64,000 nt of DNA from UMGS1590 sp963558655 (GTDB lineage Bacteria; Bacillota; Peptococcia; Peptococcales; Peptococcaceae): NCBI GenBank assembly GCA_963558655.1, contig CAUWHJ010000004.1:62001-126000 (forward strand), in the 5' to 3' direction. The position numbers and the translations under genes are program-made. Position 1 is the first letter of the stretch. Each line of letters begins with the position of its first letter. The notes under the pieces are model-generated. The model was not told where the DNA came from and searched no databases. It saw nothing but the letters and a program-made list of their open reading frames with translations. Shown piece by piece: positions 24,900-32,415 of this stretch.

Positions 24900-25589
24900 A
24901 TGGCAGATTTCGACCAAAAAGCGCCGGAGTATGACGCATGGTATCAGACGCAGAAAGGTGCGTTGGTGGACACGCTGGAAACAGAATGTGCGTTCGGTTT
25001 GTTTACGCCAACGCCGGAAATGTTGGTGCTGGATGCTGGCTGCGGTACGGGTAATTTTTCGCTGAAAATGGTAGCGCTGGGTGCATGTGTGGAGGGCGTG
25101 GACCTCTCCGAGCCGATGATTGCTTTCGCCAATGAAAAGGCCAAAAACTCGCCTTATGCCGATAAGCTGCATTTTCAGGTGGGCGATTTATACCAGTTGC
25201 CGTTTCCGGATAATTCTTTTGATGCTGTGCTTTCGATGGCGGCGTTTGAATTTATTCACGAGGACGAGCGCGCATTGGCAGAATTTATGCGCGTGGTGAA
25301 GCCGGGCGGCCGTGTGCTCATCGGCACCATCACGGGCAATTCTGATTGGGGCATCGAATACAAGAGCCATATGCCGCGTGAGGATTCGGTGTTTCATCAT
25401 GCTGCCTTCAAAACGGCGGACGAGATGCGCGCGCTCTTGCCGGAGCGGCTTTTAGCGAGCGCAGAAAGCGTCTTTCTGCCTTACGCTACACCGGAAGCGG
25501 AAGCCACGCGTGCGCTGGACGATCAGTATCGCGCGCAGGGTGCAGTGGGCGCCTTTGTTTGCCTTCTCTGGGAAAAACCGCTGGCATAA
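24900..25589 (+). CDS. Class I SAM-dependent methyltransferase
   Basis: 229 residues. The AdoMet-binding motif VLDAGCGTGNFSLKM (about 43-57), the acidic motif II residue in GVDLSEPMI (about 67-75) and motif LPFPDNSFDAVLS (about 99-111) are standard for Methyltransf_11-type small-molecule methylases. ATG at 24900 follows GAAAAGGA. Target molecule not identifiable; the pairing with a divergent MATE exporter suggests a role in modifying and exporting a compound, but this is only positional inference. Confidence 0.85.
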   Translation: MADFDQKAPEYDAWYQTQKGALVDTLETECAFGLFTPTPEMLVLDAGCGTGNFSLKMVALGACVEGVDLSEPMIAFANEKAKNSPYADKLHFQVGDLYQLPFPDNSFDAVLSMAAFEFIHEDERALAEFMRVVKPGGRVLIGTITGNSDWGIEYKSHMPREDSVFHHAAFKTADEMRALLPERLLASAESVFLPYATPEAEATRALDDQYRAQGAVGAFVCLLWEKPLA

Positions 25590-25599
25590 TGGCATGGAT

Positions 25600-25626
25600 A
25601 AAGCAGGGAGCGTCCCTGCTTTTTTC
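25600..25626 (+). terminator. Terminator after the methyltransferase gene
   Basis: AAAGCAGGGA/TCCCTGCTTT stem with a 3-nt loop and T run. Confidence 0.9.
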
Positions 25627-25640
25627 TTTGCTCGTTGATG

Positions 25641-25720
25641 TGAAGGACGCTTCATATTTTTCTTGACAACGCCTGAATTGTCTGATAATATGAAGGTGAC
25701 TTCACATGAAGCGTGCTTCA
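25641..25720 (+). promoter_or_regulatory. Promoter with three operator palindromes for the XRE operon
   Basis: Three copies of TGAAG-N4-CTTCA at 25641-25654, 25691-25704 and 25707-25720. They frame a promoter TTGACA (25663-25668), 17-bp spacer, TAATAT (25686-25691): one copy upstream of -35, one at the -10/start site, one just downstream. This is the geometry expected for autoregulation by the XRE protein encoded next. Confidence 0.8.
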
Positions 25721-25739
25721 CATAGAAAGGGGCTGAGAC

Positions 25740-25973
25740 ATGAAAACGCGTGTGAGAGAGTTTCGGACGGCGGCGAAGATGACGCAGCAGCAGTTGGCAG
25801 AGTTGGTGCATGTCTCGTCCCGTACCATCATTTCCATTGAAAAAGGACAGTACAATCCATCGCTTATGCTGGCCTATCGCATGGCGCGGGTATTTGATGT
25901 GAGCATGGAGGAGCTGTGCTGCTTGCCGGAGAACATGGCAGAGGAGGATAAGCTATATGAAGATTTACAGTAA
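25740..25973 (+). CDS. Short XRE-family regulator (putative autorepressor)
   Basis: 77 residues, essentially one helix-turn-helix domain (about residues 4-60) with TQQQLAELVHVSSRTIISIE as the recognition region and a NPSLMLAYRMARVFDVSMEE tail typical of YgzD/YozG-type regulators. GAAAGGGG precedes the ATG. It overlaps the next gene by 17 nt and is the first of five genes. The three TGAAG-N4-CTTCA dyads in its promoter are the obvious binding sites. Confidence 0.85.
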   Translation: MKTRVREFRTAAKMTQQQLAELVHVSSRTIISIEKGQYNPSLMLAYRMARVFDVSMEELCCLPENMAEEDKLYEDLQ

Positions 25974-26172
25974 AAGAAATTTTGTCTGGGGCGTGCTTTG
26001 GACGATCCTTGGCGTTTTACGTTTGATTCTTTTGGTGGCTCACCCTGAGGATGGTGTGGGCGATGTGGTGAAAGGCGTACTCGTTGGCGGTGTGTTGCTG
26101 ATTTTAGGGGCATCGGGCTTTGTGCGTGCTTGTTCTGCAACCGTTGATGTGGAAAAAGGAAAAGGTGAATAA
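25957..26172 (+). CDS. Small two-pass membrane protein A1
   Basis: 71 residues with two hydrophobic spans (about 9-28 and 38-57) joined by HPEDGVGDVVKG. The first 60 residues are close to those of the next gene, so the pair is a tandem duplication, here without the C-terminal part. It overlaps the regulator gene and its stop overlaps the next ATG (TAATG). Function unknown; not a toxin family I recognise. Confidence 0.7.
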   Translation: MKIYSKRNFVWGVLWTILGVLRLILLVAHPEDGVGDVVKGVLVGGVLLILGASGFVRACSATVDVEKGKGE

Positions 26173-26606
26173 TGATGAAAGTGTATAATAAGAAAGGACT
26201 TGCCTGGGGCGTATTCTGGACGATTCTTGGGGCGGCGCGTTTGATTCTTTTGGTCACGCATCCGGAGGACGGCGCAGGCGATGTGGTGAAAGGCGTGCTC
26301 GTTGGTGTTTTTATGCTGGCAGTGGGGCTCACTGGTTTCACGCGTGCGTTTTCCAAGCAGGCAACGTTGGAAGATAGGGTGGAAGAGAATGACGAGCGCA
26401 ATACGCTGCTAAAGCTGAAAACAAAGGCGCGTTTATGCGATGTGTTGTTTTTGGGCTTCCTGGCGTTCATTGCTATTGGTGGAGTGGCTTATATGCAGAC
26501 CGATAACATCGCTTGGGCGTTTTGGGTGTTCGTGCCATGTTTATTTTTGATTATTTATTTCATTGCCGGGCTGTTTTGCGCCTTTTACTATAACAAACGA
26601 CTCTAG
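26172..26606 (+). CDS. Four-pass membrane protein A2, longer paralog of A1
   Basis: 144 residues. The N-terminal 60 residues repeat A1 (WGVFWTILGAARLILLV, then HPEDGAGDVVKGVLVG); a charged middle (EDRVEENDERNTLLKLKTKA, about 70-89) and two further membrane spans follow. ATG at 26172 overlaps the A1 stop, and a second ATG at 26175 gives better spacing to AAAAGGTG; either may be used. Function unknown. Confidence 0.72.
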   Translation: MMKVYNKKGLAWGVFWTILGAARLILLVTHPEDGAGDVVKGVLVGVFMLAVGLTGFTRAFSKQATLEDRVEENDERNTLLKLKTKARLCDVLFLGFLAFIAIGGVAYMQTDNIAWAFWVFVPCLFLIIYFIAGLFCAFYYNKRL

Positions 26607-26617
26607 AAGGAATGAGG

Positions 26618-26926
26618 ATGAAGCAGTCAACGCGGCAGCGTCCGCATAAAGATGAACGGGAAGTGGCGATTGAAAAAGAAGCGCGCAGTTATGCGTTGGA
26701 AGGTATGCTCGTTGCGACACAATTTCTCACTATCATCTGTGTGATTAAACAAAACTCAGCCTGGAAAGCAGGGCTTGCATTGCTTTTTATCGGTGCTGCG
26801 GCAGAGTTCTGGAGCCTGTATAAGCAGTATGGGGGAGAAGATTATAGAACGATTTATAAAAAGATAGGGGTGTTTTTTGCAGTGATCGGTGTCATTTTTT
26901 ATGTATGGTTTGCGATTGAGGCCTAG
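26618..26926 (+). CDS. Small membrane protein B1 (DUF6442-like)
   Basis: 102 residues. It begins with a basic RPHKDEREVAIEKEARSYAL segment (about 7-26), then three hydrophobic spans. ATG at 26618 has AGAAGGA 7 nt upstream; ATG at 26612 is too close. The PHKDERE start and the W-x-x-L-ALLF core are shared with the next gene. The DUF6442 assignment is from memory and tentative. Function unknown. Confidence 0.68.
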   Translation: MKQSTRQRPHKDEREVAIEKEARSYALEGMLVATQFLTIICVIKQNSAWKAGLALLFIGAAAEFWSLYKQYGGEDYRTIYKKIGVFFAVIGVIFYVWFAIEA

Positions 26927-26940
26927 AAAGGAAGATAAAC

Positions 26941-27249
26941 ATGGACGAATTGGAAAGACCGCGGTCGCATAAAGATGAGCGGGACGACATGATTGACCGT
27001 GATACGAATGGTGAAGCGTTGGATGCCATCATCACCGGCGCTGAGGTGTTGGCCTTTGTTTGCTGGCGGCGCAAAAATCCTGCCTGGCGTGGTGTGCTGG
27101 CTCTGCTTTTTTTCGCCGTGACCGGAAAATTGTGGGCCATGGGCGATGCGTATGACGAAAGTGCCTATCGCAAGGCAGGGCTTGTGGCAGGCGGGCTAGG
27201 CGGCGCGCTGTGGTTTGCTTGCTGCCGCGCGATGAAACGTGGACATTAA
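26941..27249 (+). CDS. Small membrane protein B2 (paralog of B1)
   Basis: 102 residues with the same plan as B1: RSHKDERDDMIDRDTNGEAL, then three spans, with NPAWRGVLALLFF matching NSAWKAGLALLFI of B1. It closes the five-gene operon before the terminator. AGAAAGGAAG precedes the ATG. The A1/A2 and B1/B2 pairs mean both membrane components are duplicated under one regulator. Confidence 0.7.
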   Translation: MDELERPRSHKDERDDMIDRDTNGEALDAIITGAEVLAFVCWRRKNPAWRGVLALLFFAVTGKLWAMGDAYDESAYRKAGLVAGGLGGALWFACCRAMKRGH

Positions 27250-27280
27250 GCGCATCGCAGATAGATAAAAATAGACATGA

Positions 27281-27317
27281 AAAAACGCCCAAAGGTGCGA
27301 TGCTTTTGGGCGTTTTT
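27281..27317. terminator. Bidirectional terminator after the XRE operon
   Basis: AAAAACGCCCAAA pairs with TTTGGGCGTTTTT (13 bp). It also serves the convergent yczE-like gene. Confidence 0.93.
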
Positions 27318-27324
27318 GTTGCTG

Positions 27325-28011
27325 TTAGTTTTTGAGTGTGGCCAGTTGCAGCATAGGTGCTTGCGCGAAACGGTTGAAAACGGCGATGGTGCGGCCAACC
27401 CCAATCATGGCCAGCAGTGTGCCAATGCCAACGCCGATGAGATGACCGGAGAGGGCAAAACTGATGGCGATGGTGAGTAAAAGACAGGTGAGATCGAAGC
27501 CGTTTTTCGTAAAGCCAACGCTTTTGCCGGAGACATCGGCAAGGGCTTGAACAATGCCATCGCCAGGGTTTGGAATGAGGCGCATATTGAGCGACATGGC
27601 AGCGCCCACACCGGTGCAGATGATGGCGGCAATGAGCATCGTCAAACGTGTGCTGAATTCGGCGTTGGTGAGCGTTGGAATGAGATGGTCAAACAGATTG
27701 AGAAAACGGGTGAAAACAATGCTGAGTGGGATTTGCAAAAGGTCAGCCACCAGCAACAATTTCAGCCGTTGGCGGTTGGCTGCGGCCCTGTTTTGCCATA
27801 GATGCAGGCAAAGTTCAACGAACACAAACAGGCTGTACCAAAGCAGGGTCATGTTGCCAAAATTGAGGGAGAAAATTTCGGAGATGCTGTATGCAACCGA
27901 GATTAACGGTGACACACCCAGGCAAGATTTGGTGTTTAGAGAAATACCCATGGCAAGCACCAAAAGACCAATGCTGTAAAATGTAAGACGATAGGCAAAG
28001 GGTTTGGACAT
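27325..28011 (-). CDS. YczE/YyaS/YitT-family integral membrane protein
   Basis: 228 residues, five to six membrane spans. The family features AMGISLNTKSCLGVSPLISV (about 20-39) and NPGDGIVQALADVSGKSVGF (about 146-165) are easily seen. Homologs include YczE, a membrane protein that affects post-translational steps of lipopeptide production in Bacillus; transport substrate is unknown. Start ATG at 28011 has GGAAAA upstream, a weak site. A good TTGACA/TAGAAT promoter precedes it. It is convergent with the XRE operon and divergent from ndk. Confidence 0.82.
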   Translation of the reverse strand: MSKPFAYRLTFYSIGLLVLAMGISLNTKSCLGVSPLISVAYSISEIFSLNFGNMTLLWYSLFVFVELCLHLWQNRAAANRQRLKLLLVADLLQIPLSIVFTRFLNLFDHLIPTLTNAEFSTRLTMLIAAIICTGVGAAMSLNMRLIPNPGDGIVQALADVSGKSVGFTKNGFDLTCLLLTIAISFALSGHLIGVGIGTLLAMIGVGRTIAVFNRFAQAPMLQLATLKN

Positions 28012-28047
28012 ATGTTTTCCAGCTTTCTATAAAAAATCTACCTTTCT

Positions 28048-28076
28048 ATTCTAGGACGCAGAAAAATGATTGTCAA
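28048..28076 (-). promoter_or_regulatory. Promoter of the yczE-like gene
   Basis: Minus strand TTGACA (28071-28076), 17-bp spacer, TAGAAT (28048-28053). Confidence 0.78.
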
Positions 28077-28162
28077 ACGAAGAAAGGGCAATGAAGCGGT
28101 TTACCCAGCATATGCGGAAAATTGAGAATTGTAAGAAAATAATGGAAACCATGAGAAAAGTC

Positions 28163-28171
28163 TGGTATAAT
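28163..28171 (+). promoter_or_regulatory. Extended -10 promoter of ndk
   Basis: TGGTATAAT (extended -10 with TATAAT at 28166-28171) about 36 nt upstream of the ndk start; no clear -35. Confidence 0.6.
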
Positions 28172-28207
28172 GGCGGGAGAAAATAAACGCTGAAGGAGTC
28201 GATGATG

Positions 28208-28609
28208 ATGACTGAAAAAACCTACATTATGTTAAAACCTGATTGTATTCGCCGTGGGCTTATGGGCGAAGTGATAAGCCGCATTGAACGTAAGGGCTTT
28301 TCGATAACTGCTGCGAAAATGATGCAATTAGATGAAGCCATTCTGCGTGAACATTATGCCCATCTTGTGGATAAACCGTTCTTTCCGGAACTGTTGGCGT
28401 ATATGATGTCTGGTCCGGTGTTGGGCATGGTTGTGGAAGGTGAGAATGCTGTGAAAGGTATGCGTATTCTCATGGGTGCTACGAAATATGATGAAGCAGC
28501 CGCCGGCACCATTCGTGGCGACTATGCTACCAGCACCACAGAAAACATCATTCATGGTTCAGATTCTGTGGAAAATGCAGACGTTGAAATCAAACGCTTC
28601 TTTGGTTAA
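28208..28609 (+). CDS. ndk: Nucleoside diphosphate kinase
   Basis: 133 residues, slightly shorter than the usual 140-150. It transfers phosphate from ATP to NDPs through a phosphohistidine. The active histidine motif NIIHGSDSVENA (about 111-122), the LKPD start motif (about 8-11) and the RGDYA segment are intact. Three consecutive ATG codons (28202, 28205, 28208) are possible; the third matches family starts and is 9 nt from AAGGAG. Followed 37 nt later by the GNAT gene, probably in the same transcript. Confidence 0.95.
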   Translation: MTEKTYIMLKPDCIRRGLMGEVISRIERKGFSITAAKMMQLDEAILREHYAHLVDKPFFPELLAYMMSGPVLGMVVEGENAVKGMRILMGATKYDEAAAGTIRGDYATSTTENIIHGSDSVENADVEIKRFFG

Positions 28610-28646
28610 ACACTGGCGTTGCACGAAAGTTGAAGGAGAGCAAAAG

Positions 28647-29105
28647 ATGGAGATTAGGGTGATTGAAAATGAGAAGAAACGCTTTTTGCCCTTGCTTCTT
28701 TTGGCAGACGAACAGGAGGATATGATTGATCGCTACTTGGAACGCGGCGTGTTGTATGCTTTGTTTGCTCCGGAACTTAAAACGGTTTGTGTTGTCACCG
28801 ATGAGGGCGGTGGCGTGGCTGAGATCAAAAATTTGGCGACCACGCCTTCTGCACAACGTCAGGGGTATGGACGCGCGATGATAGAGCATATTGCGGTGCT
28901 TTATCAGGAGCGTTTTCATACGCTGCGTGTGGGCACCGGCGACAGTCCGTTGACCCTGCCTTTCTATGAAGCCTGTGGGTTTCATCGTGCCTTTTTGATT
29001 CCCCATTTTTTCACCGACCATTACGACCACCCCATCATTGAAGCTGGCGTGCAGCTGGTGGATATGGTGGTATTGGAACGTGACCTTTCTGCTGAAATAC
29101 TATGA
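28647..29105 (+). CDS. GNAT-family N-acetyltransferase
   Basis: 152 residues. The acetyl-CoA-binding motif A is visible as AEIKNLATTPSAQRQGYGRAM (about 58-78, with Q-x-x-G-x-G/A), and a C-terminal FYEACGFHRAF motif B. Substrate unknown. ATG at 28647 follows GAAGGAG. Downstream of ndk with no terminator between. Confidence 0.88.
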   Translation: MEIRVIENEKKRFLPLLLLADEQEDMIDRYLERGVLYALFAPELKTVCVVTDEGGGVAEIKNLATTPSAQRQGYGRAMIEHIAVLYQERFHTLRVGTGDSPLTLPFYEACGFHRAFLIPHFFTDHYDHPIIEAGVQLVDMVVLERDLSAEIL

Positions 29106-29118
29106 ATTGAACATGAAA

Positions 29119-29156
29119 AAAGCCGAGAGCAGGGCAAACGCCACACTCTCGGCTTT
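29119..29156. terminator. Bidirectional terminator between GNAT gene and SRP RNA
   Basis: AAAGCCGAGAG/CTCTCGGCTTT stem; an A run on the left gives a T run for minus-strand SRP RNA transcription. Confidence 0.85.
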
Positions 29157-29169
29157 GATTTTATAAAAA

Positions 29170-29438
29170 TAAACCGTACATCCACCTCCGAAATGATCTC
29201 CCAGGCGGTAACGCACCAGCCAGCTCGAACCAGGCACCCCCGTGGCACATGCGCGGGTCTACTTAGTGCTGCTTCCTTCCGGACCTGACACGGTTCATAG
29301 GTGCACATTGCACAGGACCCAGCTGTCAACACCGCTTAATGCGGCCAGACCCTAAAATCACACCCCTCGGGTGAACATCGATCCTGCTATAGCGGATTGC
29401 AGGTTACAGGGCACCGCTAACTCCCCATCTAGTACGGC
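29170..29438 (-). ncRNA. ffs: Signal recognition particle RNA, large (Alu-containing) type
   Basis: The minus strand carries the conserved apical domain (GTGTCAGGTCCGGAAGGAAG then CAGCACTAAG, about 29263-29292) that binds Ffh, and a 5' end GCCGTACTAGATGGGGAG followed by the GGTGCCCTGTAACC Alu-domain sequence. The 5' GCCGTAC pairs with GTACGG at the 3' end (29174-29179), giving about 267 nt, the Bacillus/Clostridium size. A TATAAT box (29445-29450, minus) lies just upstream of the 5' end. Ends are accurate to a few nucleotides. Confidence 0.95.
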
Positions 29439-29558
29439 TTCATTATTATACAACGTGAACACACAAAAGACAAGTGATTGTTTGGAAACAAAAAAGGGAG
29501 CGCAGGAAGCACTTCTCGATGTTGGAGCCGTGCTGACGGTTATGAGATGTTTTTTGTA

Positions 29559-29591
29559 TTGACAAAATAACGTAAAACGCGTTACATTATT
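29559..29591 (+). promoter_or_regulatory. Promoter and operator of the toxin-antitoxin operon
   Basis: TTGACA (29559-29564) with TACATT (29583-29588) at 18 bp. An inverted repeat AATAACGTAA/TTACATTATT (29566-29575, 29582-29591; one mismatch) overlaps the -10, as expected for antitoxin autorepression. Confidence 0.65.
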
Positions 29592-29609
29592 TTTACGGAG
29601 GTGAGCGTT

Positions 29610-29912
29610 ATGGAAAAGACAGCAACGCTTAATTTAAGAGTAAATCCTCAGGTGAAAGAGCAGGCTGAAGCTGTTCTGGCGCGTCTTGGTGTGCCAATGT
29701 CAACGGCCATCAATATCTATTTGAATCAGATTACGTTGACGGGTGGCATTCCGTTTGCGGTTTCTCTGCCTCAGGCACCGTATTCTGTCAATGCAGATTT
29801 GATGAGTGATGAAGCATTGCGTGCAAAGTTGGAACGTGGCTATGATGACGCCGAAGAGGGGCGTGTTCGCAATGCAAAAGAAGCGCTTTCTGAGCTTTTG
29901 GAGATGGGCTGA
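29610..29912 (+). CDS. RelB/DinJ-family antitoxin
   Basis: 100 residues. The ribbon-helix-helix start KTATLNLRVNPQVKEQAEAVLARLGVPMSTAINIYL (shown only in part: LNLRVNPQVKEQAEAVL, about 6-22) is typical for RelB/DinJ antitoxins. GGAGGTG precedes ATG 29610. The C-terminal acidic half should wrap the toxin. Its stop overlaps the toxin start (TGATG). Confidence 0.9.
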   Translation: MEKTATLNLRVNPQVKEQAEAVLARLGVPMSTAINIYLNQITLTGGIPFAVSLPQAPYSVNADLMSDEALRAKLERGYDDAEEGRVRNAKEALSELLEMG

Positions 29913-30241
29913 TGGAGGAATATACCGTAGATATTACAGAGGCTGCCTATGAGGATTTGAAAGCGATTCGCGCACACATTGCTGATGAGTTGAAATCGCC
30001 TTTGAACGCGGCAAAGCAGATAGAAAGAATTGCTGGAGAAATCCTTTCGTTGGACATTTTACCGGAACGATATAGCGTTGTCGAAGCGGAACCATGGCGT
30101 TCTCGCGGTATTCGACATATGCCGGTGAACAATTACACGGTGTTCTATCTTATAAAAGGAAACTGCGTTATCGTAACAGATATTCTTTACAGCGCATCGG
30201 ATTTGATTGCAAGATTGAGAAAGCAAAGTGGAGAGAATTGA
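29912..30241 (+). CDS. RelE/ParE-family toxin
   Basis: 109 residues. ParE/RelE-like features: YTVDITEAAYEDLKAIRAHI start (about 4-23), a central SLDILPERYSVVE, and the C-terminal VNNYTVFYLIKGNCVIVTDILY beta-strands (the stretch VNNYTVFYL at about 71-79). RelE members cleave mRNA at the ribosome, ParE members attack gyrase; the LPERY segment looks more ParE-like but the sequence does not settle it. Translationally coupled to the antitoxin. Confidence 0.87.
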   Translation: MEEYTVDITEAAYEDLKAIRAHIADELKSPLNAAKQIERIAGEILSLDILPERYSVVEAEPWRSRGIRHMPVNNYTVFYLIKGNCVIVTDILYSASDLIARLRKQSGEN

Positions 30242-30269
30242 CGCATGAGAAAGCTTAATTTCGGCATAC

Positions 30270-30305
30270 AAAAACGCCCTACACCAAACGGTGCAGGGTG
30301 TTTTT
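30270..30305 (+). terminator. Terminator after the toxin gene
   Basis: Imperfect stem AAAACGCCCTACACC/GGTGCAGGGTGTTTT with T run. Confidence 0.8.
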
Positions 30306-30312
30306 CATAAAA

Positions 30313-30386
30313 TAGCCCGTACGGGATTCGAACCCGTGAATACTAGCATGAGGGGCTAGGGAGTTCAACCACTTCTCAAACGGGCC
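30313..30386 (-). tRNA. tRNA-Glu(CTC)-like with unusual C33
   Basis: 74 nt. Acceptor GGCCCGT/ACGGGCT, T arm ACGGG-TTCGAAT-CCCGT and anticodon stem CTAGC/GCTAG are well formed. The 7-nt anticodon loop is CCCTCAT, giving anticodon CTC (positions 34-36) with C at position 33 in place of the almost universal U33. The body resembles bacterial tRNA-Glu. No CCA is encoded. It stands alone between the toxin gene and an ABC operon. Identity is by anticodon and general likeness only. Confidence 0.75.
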
Positions 30387-30454
30387 ACAGTAGGTAGCTT
30401 ATTTGCTACATACTGTATATTACAACTTTGGTTTTTAACTGTCAAGAACTGAGA

Positions 30455-31108
30455 TCAAAATTCGCGGCGCAGTATGATACGCAGGCTGGCGCTATAAGAG
30501 ATGCGTAGGCAGATGATGGCAAAGGCAACGCCGATGCCAGCAAGAGCGGCAGGGGTGAGAGATAAAAAGGCCTGGATAAATGGCAGCGCATCGGCGAAAT
30601 TAACGACCAGCCCGGCGAGGAGCACGGCAGCAAAGAAGAGGCCGATGGCGATGAAACTAGCGAGACGAGCGCGTTCTGCACCGAATTTGAGCTGCAGTGG
30701 CAGCATGAAGCAGACAAAGAGTATCATGACAAAGAGTGTGCCAATGCCGGTTCCGAGAATTTCAGCGAACGGCGCTTTATAATCGGCGAAAGTGCGAAAA
30801 AGCAGGCAAAGCGCAGTGGCGAAAATGCTGAAACTGACGCCCATGAGCACGATGAAAATATATTTTTCGCGCACGTAGACGCGGCGGTCGACGGGCAGGG
30901 AAAAGAGAAAAGTGAGACCGTGGTTCTGGTCGTCCATAGTGATACTCATCATGCCGGTGATCATGCCCATGAAGCCGAGATAGCCGATGACGAAAATGTA
31001 GTTGTCATTTTGACTGAGGGCGAGGACGATGCCGACGAGAGCGATGAGGAGAAGGAAACTCTTTTGCGTAAGCATATAGCGAATATCCTGGATGAAGAGT
31101 GCTTTCAT
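30455..31108 (-). CDS. ABC-2 type transporter permease
   Basis: 217 residues, six hydrophobic spans, no binding protein; typical of small ABC-2 permeases that work with a YtrB/EcsA-like ATPase. It has MDDQNHGLTFLFSLPVDRR (about 59-77), a common pattern in this family. Last gene of a GntR-ATPase-permease operon, overlapping the ATPase gene by 4 nt. Likely exports a peptide, antibiotic or cell-wall-related compound, as in ytr operons. Confidence 0.85.
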   Translation of the reverse strand: MKALFIQDIRYMLTQKSFLLLIALVGIVLALSQNDNYIFVIGYLGFMGMITGMMSITMDDQNHGLTFLFSLPVDRRVYVREKYIFIVLMGVSFSIFATALCLLFRTFADYKAPFAEILGTGIGTLFVMILFVCFMLPLQLKFGAERARLASFIAIGLFFAAVLLAGLVVNFADALPFIQAFLSLTPAALAGIGVAFAIICLRISYSASLRIILRREF

Positions 31109-31956
31109 AATTGGTCACCTCTGATCATGAGTGCGAATACGTCATCGATGCCACTGTGTTCGATGGCGATGTCGGGGTAATTTTCGTGGTAGTATTGTTT
31201 CTGGTTAGTAAGGCAGGCATAGCCGTAGTTTTCTTTTTTTATGCGCTGGATATGGGCATGGTCAATGCGCTCGAATTGCTCTGGCGTCATCTTGAGCACA
31301 GCGTAGTCGGACAGGAGCACGTCGGTGTCTTCGTGGAAGATGACGTGACCGTCATGGAGCATATAAAGGTCGTCGCAAAGGTTTTCCAGATCGCTGGAAA
31401 TATGAGAGCTGATGAGAATGCTGTGGTTTTCGTCCTCTTCCATAAATGCGCGTAGTTCATCGAGCAGATCATCGCGCGCCAACGGGTCAAGACCGGCTGT
31501 CGGTTCATCTAAAATAAGCAGCTTGGCCTCGTGGCTGGTGGCAATGAGGACTTTGAGCTTGGCCAGCATACCCGTGGAAAACTGGTTGATTTTCTTCTTT
31601 AGCGGCAAACCCATGTCGCTTGCGCGGCGCAGGAATTTTTCTTTGTCGAAATGCTCAAAAAGCGCAGCAAGGACGGGCACAATGTCTGAAATTGTGAGAT
31701 GGCCGTTGAAGCAAGCGTCTGAGAGAACGACGCCTATTTGCTGGCGGTCTGCGGCTGTAAGTGTTTCGATGGATTTCCCAAGCACGGTGCCATCGCCGCC
31801 GTCGGGCCGCGTGAGTCCGAGAATGGCTTTGAAGGTGGTGCTTTTACCGGCGCCGTTGCGCCCGATGAGTCCGGTGACATAACCGGGACGCACCTCTAAG
31901 GTACAGTCAAGATGGAAACCGCTGTAATTTTTTTGCAGGTGATTGAGTGTGATCAT
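31105..31956 (-). CDS. ABC transporter ATPase (YtrB-like)
   Basis: 283 residues. Walker A GRNGAGKST (about 32-40), Walker B KLLILDEPTAGLDP (about 145-158), and an altered signature FSTGMLAKL (about 125-133), common in this subfamily. Switch His is present (SSHISSDLENL). Middle gene of the operon: overlaps GntR upstream and the permease downstream by 4 nt each. A ~70-residue C-terminal extension follows the ATPase core. Confidence 0.88.
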   Translation of the reverse strand: MITLNHLQKNYSGFHLDCTLEVRPGYVTGLIGRNGAGKSTTFKAILGLTRPDGGDGTVLGKSIETLTAADRQQIGVVLSDACFNGHLTISDIVPVLAALFEHFDKEKFLRRASDMGLPLKKKINQFSTGMLAKLKVLIATSHEAKLLILDEPTAGLDPLARDDLLDELRAFMEEDENHSILISSHISSDLENLCDDLYMLHDGHVIFHEDTDVLLSDYAVLKMTPEQFERIDHAHIQRIKKENYGYACLTNQKQYYHENYPDIAIEHSGIDDVFALMIRGDQL

Positions 31957-32330
31957 CGTGATCCCTCCAAAATAATGTCGAATAGGTCGCGCATATCCTC
32001 ATCTGAAATGCCAAGCCGCCGCCCTTTGAGAATGGCTTGCTCAAGGGCATTTTCCACTTCTTTGCGTTGCTCTTCTAAAAGCAGCTCGCTGTTGGTGGCG
32101 GCAACATAGGTGCCTTTGCCATGAATGGTGTGTGTGAAGCCTTCAGCTTCGAGTGCATCATAGGCTTTTTTGACGGTGAGCGCACTGATCTTGAGCTCCT
32201 TAGACAAAGTGCGTACCGAAGGCAGGGCATCGTTTTCAACGAGGATACCGTCGCGGATTTGTTTTTTGATTTGATCGACGATCTGTTCATAGATTGGTAC
32301 CATGAGAGAATGGTTGATGATGATGTTCAT
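31953..32330 (-). CDS. GntR-family (YtrA subfamily) repressor
   Basis: 125 residues: winged-helix domain (about 10-75) with DALPSVRTLSKELKISALTVKKAYDAL-type recognition helix (core LKISALTVKKAYDALE about 47-62) and a short C-terminal helical dimerisation region, the YtrA layout. It heads the ABC operon and almost certainly represses it via the nested dyads in its promoter. GGAGG precedes the ATG. Confidence 0.92.
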   Translation of the reverse strand: MNIIINHSLMVPIYEQIVDQIKKQIRDGILVENDALPSVRTLSKELKISALTVKKAYDALEAEGFTHTIHGKGTYVAATNSELLLEEQRKEVENALEQAILKGRRLGISDEDMRDLFDIILEGSR

Positions 32331-32350
32331 GGAATGCCTCCTCTCGTTGT

Positions 32351-32399
32351 AAACAGTATAGAACAGTTAATAACTGTTGTCAAGTGTTATATACTGTTT
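32351..32399 (-). promoter_or_regulatory. Promoter of the GntR-ABC operon with nested operators
   Basis: Minus strand TTGACA (32378-32383), 17-bp spacer, TATACT (32355-32360). The spacer is filled by the dyad AACAGTTA-A-TAACTGTT (32362-32378), and a second perfect dyad AAACAGTATA (32351-32360)/TATACTGTTT (32390-32399) brackets the whole promoter. The shared half-site is AACAGT. Confidence 0.85.
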
Positions 32400-32415
32400 G
32401 TTTTTAGGATGGGAA

